Part shown: one piece after another, positions 24,441 through 32,751 of the stretch
Position numbering within the stretch: position 1 is the stretch's first letter
How the letters are laid out: each line of letters starts with the position of its first letter
From: Microvirga pakistanensis
GTDB lineage: Bacteria > Pseudomonadota > Alphaproteobacteria > Rhizobiales > Beijerinckiaceae
Assembly (NCBI RefSeq): GCF_004458765.1
Contig: NZ_SPJX01000184.1
Location: forward strand, 248,001-312,000
DNA: 64,000 nucleotides
Direction of reading: 5' to 3'
The notes under the pieces: model-generated
The model's input: the letters and a program-made list of their open reading frames with translations, nothing else
What the model was told of the DNA's origin: nothing
The model's database searches: none
Translations under genes and position numbers: made by a program

Positions 24441-27400
24441 CAGGCAGCCTCCGTGACACGCGTGTCCAGTGGCAGGTCTATCGTGAAGGTCGAGCCTTGG
24501 CCCACATCCGAATGAACATGAATCGTGCCGCCGTGCATCTGAACGATGCGCTTCGAGATTGCGAGGCCGAGACCTGTGCCGGTGCCTCCGTTCACCGCGT
24601 TGGAGCCCTGTTGGAAAGCCTCGAAGATGAGCTTCTGGTCTTTGGGGGAGATGCCGATTCCGGTGTCCTTTATGGCGATCTTCAATCGTCCGTCCTCAAC
24701 GCCGGCGATCACCTCGACCGAACCATGATCGGTGAACTTGATGGCATTGCCGACGAGATTGACGAGAACCTGGGTCAATCTGCGCTCATCGCCGCTGCCC
24801 AAGGGAAGGGCCTCGGGGATCGAAACTTTCAGGACGATGCCCTTCGCCTTGGCGAGGGGCTCCGCGGTCGTCACAACGGCGTGGACGAGATCCGAAACCG
24901 AATAGGGCTCGGCAGCAATCAGAAGCTCTCCCGCCTCGATCTTGGAAAGATCGAGGATGTCGTTGATAAGGGCGAGGAGATGCCGCCCGTTGATCTGCAC
25001 GCGGGTGAGAACGCCGTGCGCCTTTTCAGGAAGGCTGCCATAAAGCCCGTCGATCAACAGTTCGGTATAGCCGAGCACCGCATTGAGCGGCGTGCGGAGC
25101 TCGTGACTCACATTCGCCAGGAAGCGTGACTTGGCCTGGCTTGCCTCCTCGGCCTGCTCCTTCGCCTGCCGCAGAACATCCTCGAACCGTTTCAGATCGG
25201 TGATGTCGAAATAGGTCAGCATGCGCCCGCCGTCCGGGAGGGCAATGATGCGATACTGAAGAACCTGACCGTTCTTCAGGCGCATCTCGGTCATGGTGGT
25301 GACGCCGCTCTTGATCTCCCCGATCCGCTTCGCCTTGTAGGCTTCCCAATCCTCGTCGGATACGTCGTAGCTGCCCAGTTTCCGGCTCTTCTCCATGTCG
25401 TCTTCCAGGGAGCGAGGTTTATCGTAGAACCCCTCGGGCATCTGCCAGATCTCGCGGTAAGCGCGGTTGGCAAGGCGGACGTGGAAATCAGGATCGAGGA
25501 ACAGGATGCCATATTGAATGGTTTCGAGGACCGCGTTGAGGTCGCGCAGTACCGCTTCGGTTTCTTTCTTCGCCTGCTTGAGCTGCGTCTCTCGCTGCTT
25601 CAGCTCCGTGATGTCGTTGAAGGCGAAAAGGAGCGCCGGGGAGGATTCGTAATCGGCGAAGCTCGCGTTGACCAAGGCCCAGAATTTTCTCCCATCGTGG
25701 CGCTGCAGGAGGACTTCCACATCCTGCGCGCGGCCCTCCTGCGAGAGGATTCTCAAGATCCGCTCTCGATCAGCAGGGTTCGCGTAATAGTTCGGCGCGG
25801 CTGTTCCCCGCAACTCTTCCTGGGTGAGTCCGATCGCCTCCGCCGTGCGGGCGTTGGCATAGAGAATGCGGCCATCCGACATCCGTGTGACCACAAGGGG
25901 GAACGGGGCAAGCTCCAGAAGGCGCCGCTGCCGTTGCTCGGCGAGAGCGATCGCGTCGAGAGCTCGCTTTTGCTCGGTAATGTCCACATAGGTGAGCATG
26001 CGCCCGCCATCGGCCAGGGCCACGCAGTGGTATCGGAGCACGTGGTTGTTCGGGGACTGGATCTCGATCGGAGACTCGTCGCAATGCCGGATATCCTCCA
26101 TGCTGCGTTCGATGAAGGCATCCTCGTATTCGGTCTCGATGCCCATGGCCCTGCTGTGATGGGCAATGACGTCACGGATGGGAGTGCCCTTTGCGAGTTG
26201 CGACTCCGGGACGACCCACATTTCCTTATAGGCACGGTTCGCGAGTCGGATCTTCAAGTCGGGGCTCAAGAAGAGGATGCCATAATCGATTGTGTCGAGA
26301 AGCGCATTGAGCTCACGGTGACGTGCAAGCTCGCGCTCGGCCCGTTCGCGTTCGGATAATTCGTGGGCCAGTTCCTCGTTCAGCTTGGCGAGGCTCGCGC
26401 TGCGCTCGCTGAGTGCGGTTTCGCGAGCGTCGATCTGCCGGGCCATCGTGGTGAAAGCCTCCGCCAGCTCGCCGATCTCGTCGTCCCGCTTCAGGTTGAG
26501 GTGGGTCTTGAACTGACCCTTGGCCACGGAACTGGTCGCACGCACCAGCAGCCGGAGAGGAACCGCGATCTGGCTTCGCAATGTGGAGCTCAGAATGGCG
26601 ATCTCGAGTACCAGGGCAAGCGCGCCCATGAGGAGAATGAGCCGGGCCGTCTTCCAGGCACTTTGGGCGGCAAGATCCAGCGGGTAGACGGTGGCGAGAG
26701 TCCAGGCTGGACCACTGAGCTTCGTGACCGCGATCACCTGGTTGGTGCTGTCGCTGCGAACGATCGTCTGCTGCGGCGGACGATCGATGGTCAGGCGATG
26801 AATTTCCTCGAGCTGCGGATCGCCGGTGTCCGAAATGGGCAAGGAGCCGCTGCGTGCCTGAATGGCATCCATGAAGCGGGGATGCGCGATGATCCGCCCT
26901 TCCTCGGAGAAGAGGATGTTGTATGTGCCGTCCAAATCCGTGCTCACGGCGCGCCCGATCAGGTCGTGGACGAGAATGTCCTGACCGATCTGGATCGCGG
27001 GTCGGCCGTCCAGCAGAGCAGGGCGCGTCACCGACACAAGCCAGTCGTTGATGCCGTAATCGAAATAGAGTTCGGACCAACGCTCCTTGATGGAATTCCC
27101 TGTGGAAGGCGTGTTGGCAACGAGGACTCCATCCTTCTTGTCTGAAAGCAGGTGCAGCTTGCCCGAGATCTCCCAGTCACCCGCGCGCAGGGCCCAAGGC
27201 TGGTCGGGCCAGTACATGAGCACCGCACCTTCCGGGGTCATCACGTAGAGATTGGCGAATTGGCTCTTCCAGGCGGGACCGAATTGCGTGATTAGGTCGA
27301 AGGCCACAACGAGACGCCGCTTGAGGTCGCGTTCGAGCATCACATGCTTGCCGATGAACCCTGTGACGCCATAGGTTCTGAAGACGTTCTCCGTCAGCCG

Positions 27401-27745
27401 AGTCGTCCCGTCGGCACGCTGCTCGAAGAGCGCAGCGAAACGCTGCTCGGCCCCTTGCGGGTCCATCTGACTGATTTCACGGAGATAACTGTCCGAGAAG
27501 GTGCGGATATTGCTGCTGGCAAGGTCGAAAATGGCGCTTTCCCGCACCCGCCTTTGTTCGACATAGCGCTCCAGGCTTTCTGTCGCCTGCTGCTCGAAGC
27601 CTGTCTTCACGTGCCAGTAGCTCATGATGGTGGCGGCGGCGACGACGAGGCTGATGCGGATCGCAATCTTGCGAAGCGTCAGGAGAGTGAGCGAGCGTTT
27701 GGGGCTGGAGACCTTGCGGGTTTCAGTCGACCTGAGGCTTGTCAT
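24440..27745 (-). CDS. membrane sensor histidine kinase with extracytoplasmic sensor, HAMP and three PAS domains
   Basis: An 1101-aa kinase. A first membrane segment near residues 25-45 (IAIRISLVVAAATIMSYW) and a second near 345-365 bracket a periplasmic Cache-like domain of about 300 aa. A HAMP domain follows (SSVAKGQFKTHL and DEIGELAEAFTTM), then three PAS units: two similar ones (DTIDYGILFLSPDLKIRLAN and ETIQYGILFLDPDFHVRLAN) flank a different one. The kinase core has NVSHELRTPLNAVLGY with the histidine near 881, the N box VLVNLVGNAIKF, and glycine boxes DTGIGI and GTGLGLAI. The start at 27745 overlaps the upstream gene by four bases; the frame is open further upstream. The signal sensed is unknown; the adjacent periplasmic protein is a candidate partner. 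Confidence 0.93.
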   Translation of the reverse strand: MTSLRSTETRKVSSPKRSLTLLTLRKIAIRISLVVAAATIMSYWHVKTGFEQQATESLERYVEQRRVRESAIFDLASSNIRTFSDSYLREISQMDPQGAEQRFAALFEQRADGTTRLTENVFRTYGVTGFIGKHVMLERDLKRRLVVAFDLITQFGPAWKSQFANLYVMTPEGAVLMYWPDQPWALRAGDWEISGKLHLLSDKKDGVLVANTPSTGNSIKERWSELYFDYGINDWLVSVTRPALLDGRPAIQIGQDILVHDLIGRAVSTDLDGTYNILFSEEGRIIAHPRFMDAIQARSGSLPISDTGDPQLEEIHRLTIDRPPQQTIVRSDSTNQVIAVTKLSGPAWTLATVYPLDLAAQSAWKTARLILLMGALALVLEIAILSSTLRSQIAVPLRLLVRATSSVAKGQFKTHLNLKRDDEIGELAEAFTTMARQIDARETALSERSASLAKLNEELAHELSERERAERELARHRELNALLDTIDYGILFLSPDLKIRLANRAYKEMWVVPESQLAKGTPIRDVIAHHSRAMGIETEYEDAFIERSMEDIRHCDESPIEIQSPNNHVLRYHCVALADGGRMLTYVDITEQKRALDAIALAEQRQRRLLELAPFPLVVTRMSDGRILYANARTAEAIGLTQEELRGTAAPNYYANPADRERILRILSQEGRAQDVEVLLQRHDGRKFWALVNASFADYESSPALLFAFNDITELKQRETQLKQAKKETEAVLRDLNAVLETIQYGILFLDPDFHVRLANRAYREIWQMPEGFYDKPRSLEDDMEKSRKLGSYDVSDEDWEAYKAKRIGEIKSGVTTMTEMRLKNGQVLQYRIIALPDGGRMLTYFDITDLKRFEDVLRQAKEQAEEASQAKSRFLANVSHELRTPLNAVLGYTELLIDGLYGSLPEKAHGVLTRVQINGRHLLALINDILDLSKIEAGELLIAAEPYSVSDLVHAVVTTAEPLAKAKGIVLKVSIPEALPLGSGDERRLTQVLVNLVGNAIKFTDHGSVEVIAGVEDGRLKIAIKDTGIGISPKDQKLIFEAFQQGSNAVNGGTGTGLGLAISKRIVQMHGGTIHVHSDVGQGSTFTIDLPLDTRVTEAA

Positions 27746-28734
27746 GGAACGGCCCTGGCGAGGGGAGGGAGATCCTTGATTCCAAGCCTTCTGGCGATCC
27801 GGTCGTTGAAGAACAATTCGCCGTCGCGATTGTACGAGAGAGGAATGTCGCTGGGCTGAACGCCTTCCAGGATGCGAAGCGTTGCCTGACCGACCCAGCG
27901 TCCCTGTTCCTGGGGGCTCTTCACCACGCCGATGAGGCTCACGGCCGTGAGCCATTCAAAATCAGTGCCGCTCGGAACTTCGCTCTTCTCCTCCGCGAGG
28001 CGGCTGGCGTCGGCTGGGTTCCAGTCAGGGACCGCGCCGACACCCAGGATCATGAGCATGTCGACTTCCTTCTGCGCTCGCAGGAAAGCCTCCCTCCAGG
28101 CTGCGTGTGATTTCACGAAATAGGTCTTGTCGTAGACGATCCCGAAAAGCCGTTCGTGATATGTCAGCTCCTTGCGTTTGACTTCCGTATCCTCGGCGAG
28201 GAAACCAAGCCTTGATCCGCGCGCATGCCGGCGCAGCAAGTTCAGGATCTGCGGGATGGGAGAGACCTCCACCATTCCGGTGGTGTTGCGGTAAGGCAGG
28301 CCATAGGTGGAGGCATCCCAGTTCAAACCGCAGAACACGACCGGGACCGCAGCATCACGCAGATGGGACATGACGAGGTATTGCGCCGCGGGGTCGTCGC
28401 TGACCGTGACCACATGCGGCCTGAACTCGTCGATCGTTCGAAGGGCCTCCCGGACGGATGCTTGAATTTCGCCCTCCGATGGCCGCCGCTTCGTGTCCAT
28501 ATGGAAGACGCGGAGGTCGATTGCCTTCCCGCTCAGGGTTTCCTTGAGAGCGGCGAAGATCCCGTCGTTCCATTGGTTGCCAGCATGATAGGAGTCGATA
28601 TGGAGAACTCTTTTCAAGTCCTCCTGCGCATGAACATCTTCCGCCGGCTGAAATATGACCAGGACGAAGGCAGCAAGGCAGGTAAGTGCTACTTCCCGCA
28701 TCCGAGATCGTGCCTGGTCGAAACGTCTTAACAT
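27742..28734 (-). CDS. periplasmic binding-protein-like sensor partner (ABC_sub_bind type)
   Basis: A 330-aa protein with an N-terminal hydrophobic segment (VALTCLAAFVLVIFQ) and the mature opening KRVLHIDSYHAGNQWNDGIF. It has the two-lobed layout of the ABC_sub_bind family of solute-binding proteins (VVTVSDDPAAQYLVM, VPVVFCGLNWDASTYGLPY). There are no permease genes beside it; instead its stop overlaps the histidine kinase start (ATGA). It therefore probably binds a ligand in the periplasm and presents it to the kinase. The ATG at 28734 is used; a GTG at 28791 and an ATG at 28701 are alternatives, none with a strong ribosome site. Confidence 0.82.
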   Translation of the reverse strand: MLRRFDQARSRMREVALTCLAAFVLVIFQPAEDVHAQEDLKRVLHIDSYHAGNQWNDGIFAALKETLSGKAIDLRVFHMDTKRRPSEGEIQASVREALRTIDEFRPHVVTVSDDPAAQYLVMSHLRDAAVPVVFCGLNWDASTYGLPYRNTTGMVEVSPIPQILNLLRRHARGSRLGFLAEDTEVKRKELTYHERLFGIVYDKTYFVKSHAAWREAFLRAQKEVDMLMILGVGAVPDWNPADASRLAEEKSEVPSGTDFEWLTAVSLIGVVKSPQEQGRWVGQATLRILEGVQPSDIPLSYNRDGELFFNDRIARRLGIKDLPPLARAVP

Positions 28735-28906
28735 GGCATAATCCGATCGTCTGAACGTTCGATTGCCTTTGGCGGAGGCTTTCCTTCTCACTGCGTGCCG
28801 CGGGCCTATGCCTTGCTTGTGAGTTTCGCTGGTCAGACCATACTATGCTCCAATCCAGCGGTTCCCAACTCTTTTGGGTTCTCCCACTCCTTAAGGGTTA
28901 GTTCTG

Positions 28907-29914
28907 TTATAACGTAGTGGCAATCTCCTCTTCATCGCGCCTGCGTGCAAACGTGTCGCTGGATCGTGTCGCAGAGGGATTGCAGGCCTCGCAGATCGCG
29001 ATGATGTGCCGGTGATCCGTCCCGCAGCAGCCCCCCAGAATCCGCATTTGTGTCAACTCGTCGCGCAGGGCCCGGTAGCGGCGTCCAAGATCTTCCGGGT
29101 CTCCCGGGTCCAGTTCCGTGGCCGCATCAAGTTCGGCATGGCTCAAGCTGGAGGCGTTCGCTCGGATGCCTTTGATCCGCTCACGCCACGCGCCCGCACT
29201 CATGACCGTGCTCTCGAAATGTGTCGGATGGGCGCAGTTGATCATGTAATAGATCGGCCCTGATCCGGTCGTTGCATCCACTCTCCGAATGGCCTCCTCA
29301 AGCGTGTGGCCGGATGGCAGACGTCCGTCGGTCTCCAGGGTAAATGAAATCGCGACAGGCATCCCGTGGGCTTGCGCCGCGCGGACGATTCCGATGGCCT
29401 CCTCTGGATAGGTGAGCGTCATCGCGCTTACCATGTCCGCCGCCGTGTCGCGAAAGACCTCGATCTGAGGCGCATGATATTGCTCGGCTTCCCCGGCCGT
29501 CATGGTGGCGTCGGCTTTGTACCCGTCGCCGCGCGGCCCAAGAATGCCATTGATGATGATCGGCGTTCTCTCCGTCGCGTAGTCGTCCCGAAGCTCACAG
29601 GCGAACATGACCGACATGCGCTGAACTTCTGCGAGGTCCTGCAAGGAATAGCCGAGCCTAGCCCCCCAATCCGTGTTCGTGCGCCATGTGACGGTATCGA
29701 GAATGAAGCCGATGTTCCGCTTCTTGGCGGTTTCGAGATAAGGCTTGAAATAGCCTCTCAACGTCTTGCGCCCGCCTTCGCTCATCACGAGCGGGAAGGC
29801 AGCGAAGCAGGGAAGATCGATCCCATGATGAAAGACAAGGCTGGTTTCCAATCCGCCATCGGTCAGGAAGTCGCCGCCCGAGAGTTGCGGAAGGCTGGAT
29901 CGATGCAGGGCCAT
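28907..29914 (-). CDS. homocysteine S-methyltransferase family protein
   Basis: A 335-aa TIM-barrel methyltransferase. The zinc-binding cysteines are in YYMINCAHPTHF and the pair in RILGGCCGTDHRHI. The N-terminal FLTDGGLETSLVFHHGIDLP matches the glycine-rich opening of the family. It would transfer a methyl group, typically from S-methylmethionine, betaine or S-adenosylmethionine, to homocysteine to make methionine; the donor is not evident. GGGGAGA precedes the ATG. A consensus CRP palindrome lies 57-72 bases upstream of the start, suggesting control by the neighbouring CRP-type regulator. Confidence 0.88.
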   Translation of the reverse strand: MALHRSSLPQLSGGDFLTDGGLETSLVFHHGIDLPCFAAFPLVMSEGGRKTLRGYFKPYLETAKKRNIGFILDTVTWRTNTDWGARLGYSLQDLAEVQRMSVMFACELRDDYATERTPIIINGILGPRGDGYKADATMTAGEAEQYHAPQIEVFRDTAADMVSAMTLTYPEEAIGIVRAAQAHGMPVAISFTLETDGRLPSGHTLEEAIRRVDATTGSGPIYYMINCAHPTHFESTVMSAGAWRERIKGIRANASSLSHAELDAATELDPGDPEDLGRRYRALRDELTQMRILGGCCGTDHRHIIAICEACNPSATRSSDTFARRRDEEEIATTL

Positions 29915-29970
29915 GGTTCATCTCCCCTCTGTCCGAGGCCTGCATCTTGCGGGAGGAGGGTGCGTTCTTC

Positions 29971-29986
29971 TGTGAGATGGATCACA
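29971..29986. promoter_or_regulatory. consensus CRP-type site upstream of the homocysteine methyltransferase gene
   Basis: TGTGAGATGGATCACA fits TGTGA, six bases, TCACA exactly. It overlaps the last codons of the CRP-type gene and ends 57 bases before the ATG of the methyltransferase gene, a usual position for a CRP site near a promoter. Confidence 0.65.
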
Positions 29987-30683
29987 CGGGAGGATGTGTG
30001 AGGGCGCTGGGATCATTGTCGGCGGGATGATACAGGCAGGATGGATGGAGCACGCGAATGCAGTTGCGGCTCAACTCGATCCATCCCAGCCGGCGCCAGC
30101 TCTGAAGCTGGCGGTTGACGCTCTCGCGCGTCGCTCCGACGAAGATGGCCAGTTCCTCCTGGCTCACATGCAGCTCATGGCCATAATCCTCGCTCAGCGC
30201 AACAAGGCGATGAGCGAGCCGGGCCTCCAGCGGCAACAAGGCCCTCTCCTCCATCTGCGCACTCATCCAGCGAATGCGCTCGCAGAGCAGCTCGATGATA
30301 CGGATCGAGACCGAGGGACGCTGCTCGAGAAGGCCGAAGAAATCGCGCCGCAGAACCGTATAGAGCTCCGTCGGTTCGGCCGCGACCGCGTCGGCAGTGC
30401 GGGGACGGCCGTCAAGCAAGGCAACTTCGCCGAACACATCGCCCGGCCCAAGCAGATTCAGCGTCAGGCGCCTGCCCGAAGAACTGCTTGTCTCGATGCG
30501 GATCTGCCCACGCCGCACGGCATAGAGCGCGTCCCCCGGATCGCCTTTGAGAAAGAGCGTCTCGCCCGGATCGAGACGCCTGTGCACGCACAGGACCGCG
30601 ATGGCTCTGATCGCTTCATCCCCGAGCCCCGCGAAGAAAGGGTTGGCCTTGAGCAGAAGCGCGAGGTTGTGCGGACCGGCCAT
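29982..30683 (-). CDS. CRP-type cyclic-nucleotide-responsive transcription regulator
   Basis: A 233-aa Crp/Fnr-family protein. The beta-barrel domain contains FGEVALLDGRPRTADAV, in which Glu86 and Arg95-Thr96 match the glutamate, arginine and serine/threonine that hold cAMP in CRP. The helix-turn-helix VSQEELAIFVGATRESVNRQ has Arg186, Glu187 and Arg191 in the same spacing as the recognition residues of E. coli CRP, which read TGTGA. There are no Fnr cysteines. The start at 30683 has AAAGGGG upstream. A perfect CRP palindrome lies 40 bases upstream of its own start, so autoregulation is likely. Confidence 0.9.
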   Translation of the reverse strand: MAGPHNLALLLKANPFFAGLGDEAIRAIAVLCVHRRLDPGETLFLKGDPGDALYAVRRGQIRIETSSSSGRRLTLNLLGPGDVFGEVALLDGRPRTADAVAAEPTELYTVLRRDFFGLLEQRPSVSIRIIELLCERIRWMSAQMEERALLPLEARLAHRLVALSEDYGHELHVSQEELAIFVGATRESVNRQLQSWRRLGWIELSRNCIRVLHPSCLYHPADNDPSALTHPPV

Positions 30684-30722
30684 GGCGACCCCTTTCGGCA
30701 CTGGCGACGACGGCGACCACAA

Positions 30723-30738
30723 TGTGACCTCGGTCACA
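30723..30738. promoter_or_regulatory. perfect CRP-type palindrome upstream of the CRP-type gene
   Basis: TGTGACCTCGGTCACA is a 16-bp palindrome with 7-bp arms and a two-base centre, matching TGTGA-N6-TCACA. It is 40-55 bases upstream of the regulator's ATG and 127 bases upstream of the divergent DUF1127 gene, so it could serve either direction. Confidence 0.72.
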
Positions 30739-30864
30739 GAAGGCGGAGCACAGAGGCCCTACCATCAAACCTGCCGATGATCAGCCGTCATAGGTTACCT
30801 TCATCGGCATCAGCGGGACCGCGGTCGGGTCCAATCTAGCATCAAACACGCTGGGAGGCATGCC

Positions 30865-31140
30865 ATGATGCGGAATACCGCCTTCATCAGCGGCGTCGAG
30901 ACCTCAGATGGCCGCTCGAATGCCCATGCCGCCATGGGGAACATCGTCCAGCTGGTCCGTTCCTTCAGAGCGCTCATGCAGAAAGCCATGGTGCGCGCGC
31001 GAAGCCGTCGGCAGCTGGCGCGACTTGATGGGCGGATGCTGCAGGACACCGGGCTTGAGCCATTCGATGTCTATTACGGCTGGCGAGGCTCTCCCCGCGC
31101 ACGCCCGAGATTTCTCAGATTTCTTCCCAACGGTGAGTGA
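30865..31140 (+). CDS. DUF1127 small protein
   Basis: A 91-aa protein whose C-terminal half RRQLARLDGRMLQDTGL followed by EPFDVYYGWRG fits the DUF1127 pattern (arginine-rich helix, L-x-x-LD-x-R-x-L-x-D-x-GL). Members are small, basic proteins of alphaproteobacteria; studied ones bind RNA or affect phosphate and carbon metabolism. GGGAGG precedes the ATG pair at 30865/30868. The N-terminal half is not conserved. It is followed after two bases by a methyltransferase gene, so the two probably form a unit. Confidence 0.78.
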   Translation: MMRNTAFISGVETSDGRSNAHAAMGNIVQLVRSFRALMQKAMVRARSRRQLARLDGRMLQDTGLEPFDVYYGWRGSPRARPRFLRFLPNGE

Positions 31141-31142
31141 AC

Positions 31143-31763
31143 ATGAGCATCTACTCTCGCTATATCGGCCCAAAATTCGTCAGCTGTCTCTGTTCGATGG
31201 ACGACATAACGGCAGAGCGCGAAAGGGTCATTCCTCTCGCAACAGGCGTGGTGCTTGAGATCGGCATGGGACCAGGGCTGAACCTGCCGTTTTATAATCC
31301 TCTCACCGTTACCAAGGTGATCGGGGTCGATCCGAACGATGCATTCCTGCATCTTGGCGAGACGCGGCATCGGAACAGCTGTGTTCCTCTGGAGGTCGTG
31401 CGGGCTCCCGCCGAGGCACTGCCCCTGGAGAATTACACCGTCGACACCGCGGTGATCACCTATACCTTGTGCTCGGTCGACGACCCTGACCGCGCGCTGA
31501 AGGAGGTGAGGCGTGTCCTCAAACCGGACGGCAAGGTTCTTTTCCTGGAGCATGGACTATCCCCCGAAGAGGACGTCGCGCGCTGGCAGCGCCGCCTGAA
31601 TCCGATCTGGCGCTCGCTGGCGGTCGGCTGCAATCTCACGCGGCCCGTGACAGAGCTTCTTCAACGAGCCGGATTTTCCATCCAGGATATCGAGGAGTAT
31701 TACCTCGGAGGAGCCCCGCGTGTGCTCGGCTTCCACTGCCGCGGAATCGCGCAGCTCTCTTGA
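31143..31763 (+). CDS. class I SAM-dependent methyltransferase
   Basis: A 206-aa Rossmann-fold methyltransferase. Motif I is VLEIGMGPGLNLPFYNP, followed by the acidic end of strand two in VIGVDPND, then VDTAVITYTLCSVDDPDRAL (motif IV region) and LKPDGKVLFLEHGL. The pattern matches small phospholipid/UbiE-like methyltransferases, which act on lipids or quinones. The ATG at 31143 is preferred over a GTG six bases earlier. It starts two bases after the DUF1127 stop. Confidence 0.88.
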   Translation: MSIYSRYIGPKFVSCLCSMDDITAERERVIPLATGVVLEIGMGPGLNLPFYNPLTVTKVIGVDPNDAFLHLGETRHRNSCVPLEVVRAPAEALPLENYTVDTAVITYTLCSVDDPDRALKEVRRVLKPDGKVLFLEHGLSPEEDVARWQRRLNPIWRSLAVGCNLTRPVTELLQRAGFSIQDIEEYYLGGAPRVLGFHCRGIAQLS

Positions 31764-32095
31764 AGGTGAGTGGAGGTGGAGCAAGCCGACATCCCGGCCA
31801 AGATGGGTAGCATGCCCTTCATCAAGGCACCGTTACCTGCTGCACCATCAATCATCGCATAGCAGGCCGCCGAAGCGGGCAGGGGACAATCAACCCACCA
31901 ACATTTCTGGCCTCTCGTTGATGGGCAGGAGGTGACCGTGGCGCCCGATTGAAACGGAAGCAGGCCCCGCCACGCGGCCCTCCTTGAGAGCTGTGCCGGG
32001 CGAGGCCTGCTTCTTCTTCGACGTCGTACTCAGCCCCGATGACAACGAGGCGCACCGCGACTATTGTCATTTCGACATGGGCGCCTATCGGGCGT
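31764..32095. other. 332-bp interval after the methyltransferase gene
   Basis: No gene is supported; short frames on both strands lack ribosome sites. The only notable structure is the long hairpin at 31957-32013, listed separately. The interval ends where the first copy of the 342-bp repeat begins. Confidence 0.5.
31957..32013 (+). terminator. long stem-loop, possible terminator
   Basis: GAAGCAGGCCCCGCC (31957-31971) pairs with GGCGAGGCCTGCTTC (31999-32013) through 15 positions with one mismatch, then TTCTTCG. It lies about 195 bases after the methyltransferase stop, which is far for a simple terminator, and the T run is interrupted. Confidence 0.4.
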
Positions 32096-32437
32096 GCCGA
32101 TGAGACGCATCTTGATCAGTTGAGGGCGTATGAAGGCGTGTCGCCCATCAGAGCAGCCCTGGCGGCCAGCAGCAGCGCCTCACCCAGCTCGCGTGCATGC
32201 TCGGCCGTCATGGCGACCGGCATCTGCCGGCGCACCCCCTGCTCGTACTCCTCCGGCGTGGTGGCCATCTCGATCACCATCATGGCGTCCCGCCCATCGA
32301 GCGTGCCAACGGAAAACGACGTGAGTGCGCAGATCAAGTCCATGTCGGGTTTCATTGTTTTGCCCCTACGGTACGAAACAGAATCTACCGCCTTCCGGCC
32401 CCTCTGTCTGCTCTCCGCCCAGAGAGTGGATTTTGTT
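32096..32437. repeat. 342-bp direct repeat, copy 1
   Basis: Copy 1 is identical to 34855-35196 except at one position (A at 32234, C at 34993). The identity starts at GCCGATGAGACGC and stops after GGATTTTGTT. It contains a whole small minus-strand gene and 82 bases of its upstream region. There are no terminal inverted repeats and no transposase, so it looks like a recent segmental duplication rather than a transposon. Confidence 0.97.
32116..32355 (-). CDS. 79-aa hypothetical protein, copy 1 of a duplicated gene
   Basis: A 79-aa acidic protein: MKPDMDLICALTSFSVGTLD, then a strand-rich VIEMATTPEEYEQG and a helical AMTAEHARELGEALLLAARA. No family is recognised. It has no signal peptide or membrane segment. 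The second copy at 34875-35114 differs only by glycine for valine at residue 41. Near-perfect conservation of the reading frame and its leader in both copies is expected from recent duplication and is not in itself evidence of selection. Confidence 0.65.
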   Translation of the reverse strand: MKPDMDLICALTSFSVGTLDGRDAMMVIEMATTPEEYEQGVRRQMPVAMTAEHARELGEALLLAARAALMGDTPSYALN

Positions 32438-32751
32438 GCATGGCCGAGAAATCAAATATACGCCCGAATAGGGTCAGCCGTGGGGCTGTGCACGCCAGAT
32501 CCGCCATTGTCGACAACGGGCATGGGGCATCAGCGGAATGTCAAGGTCATGCCGGATGGCGTCCCATGCGAATCGACCTGTCAGGGAGCAAGGCCCCCTT
32601 TCAAGAGCGGCTTGAGCGACGTTGCCTTCATTCGGCTTGCAAGGTCGCCGATCTTTATTCGCTTTCACGGCGTATCAAAGTCCAGCTTAGCGCGTTGAGT
32701 GGAGGGCAGGGGGCCTCGATCGCGTCAACTGAGAAGAGGACGGAGGTCATA
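32438..32751. other. 314-bp leader upstream of the DUF1194 gene
   Basis: The frame of the DUF1194 gene stays open through this interval, but the protein there has no signal character and the true start has a strong ribosome site at 32743-32748. No other gene is seen. It separates repeat copy 1 from the DUF1194 gene. Confidence 0.45.

Noticed and set aside
24140-27745. Kinase gene extended upstream to 27955
   Set aside because: The extra 70 residues overlap the upstream gene, are arginine- and proline-rich, and have no ribosome site; the ATGA overlap at 27742-27745 is far better.
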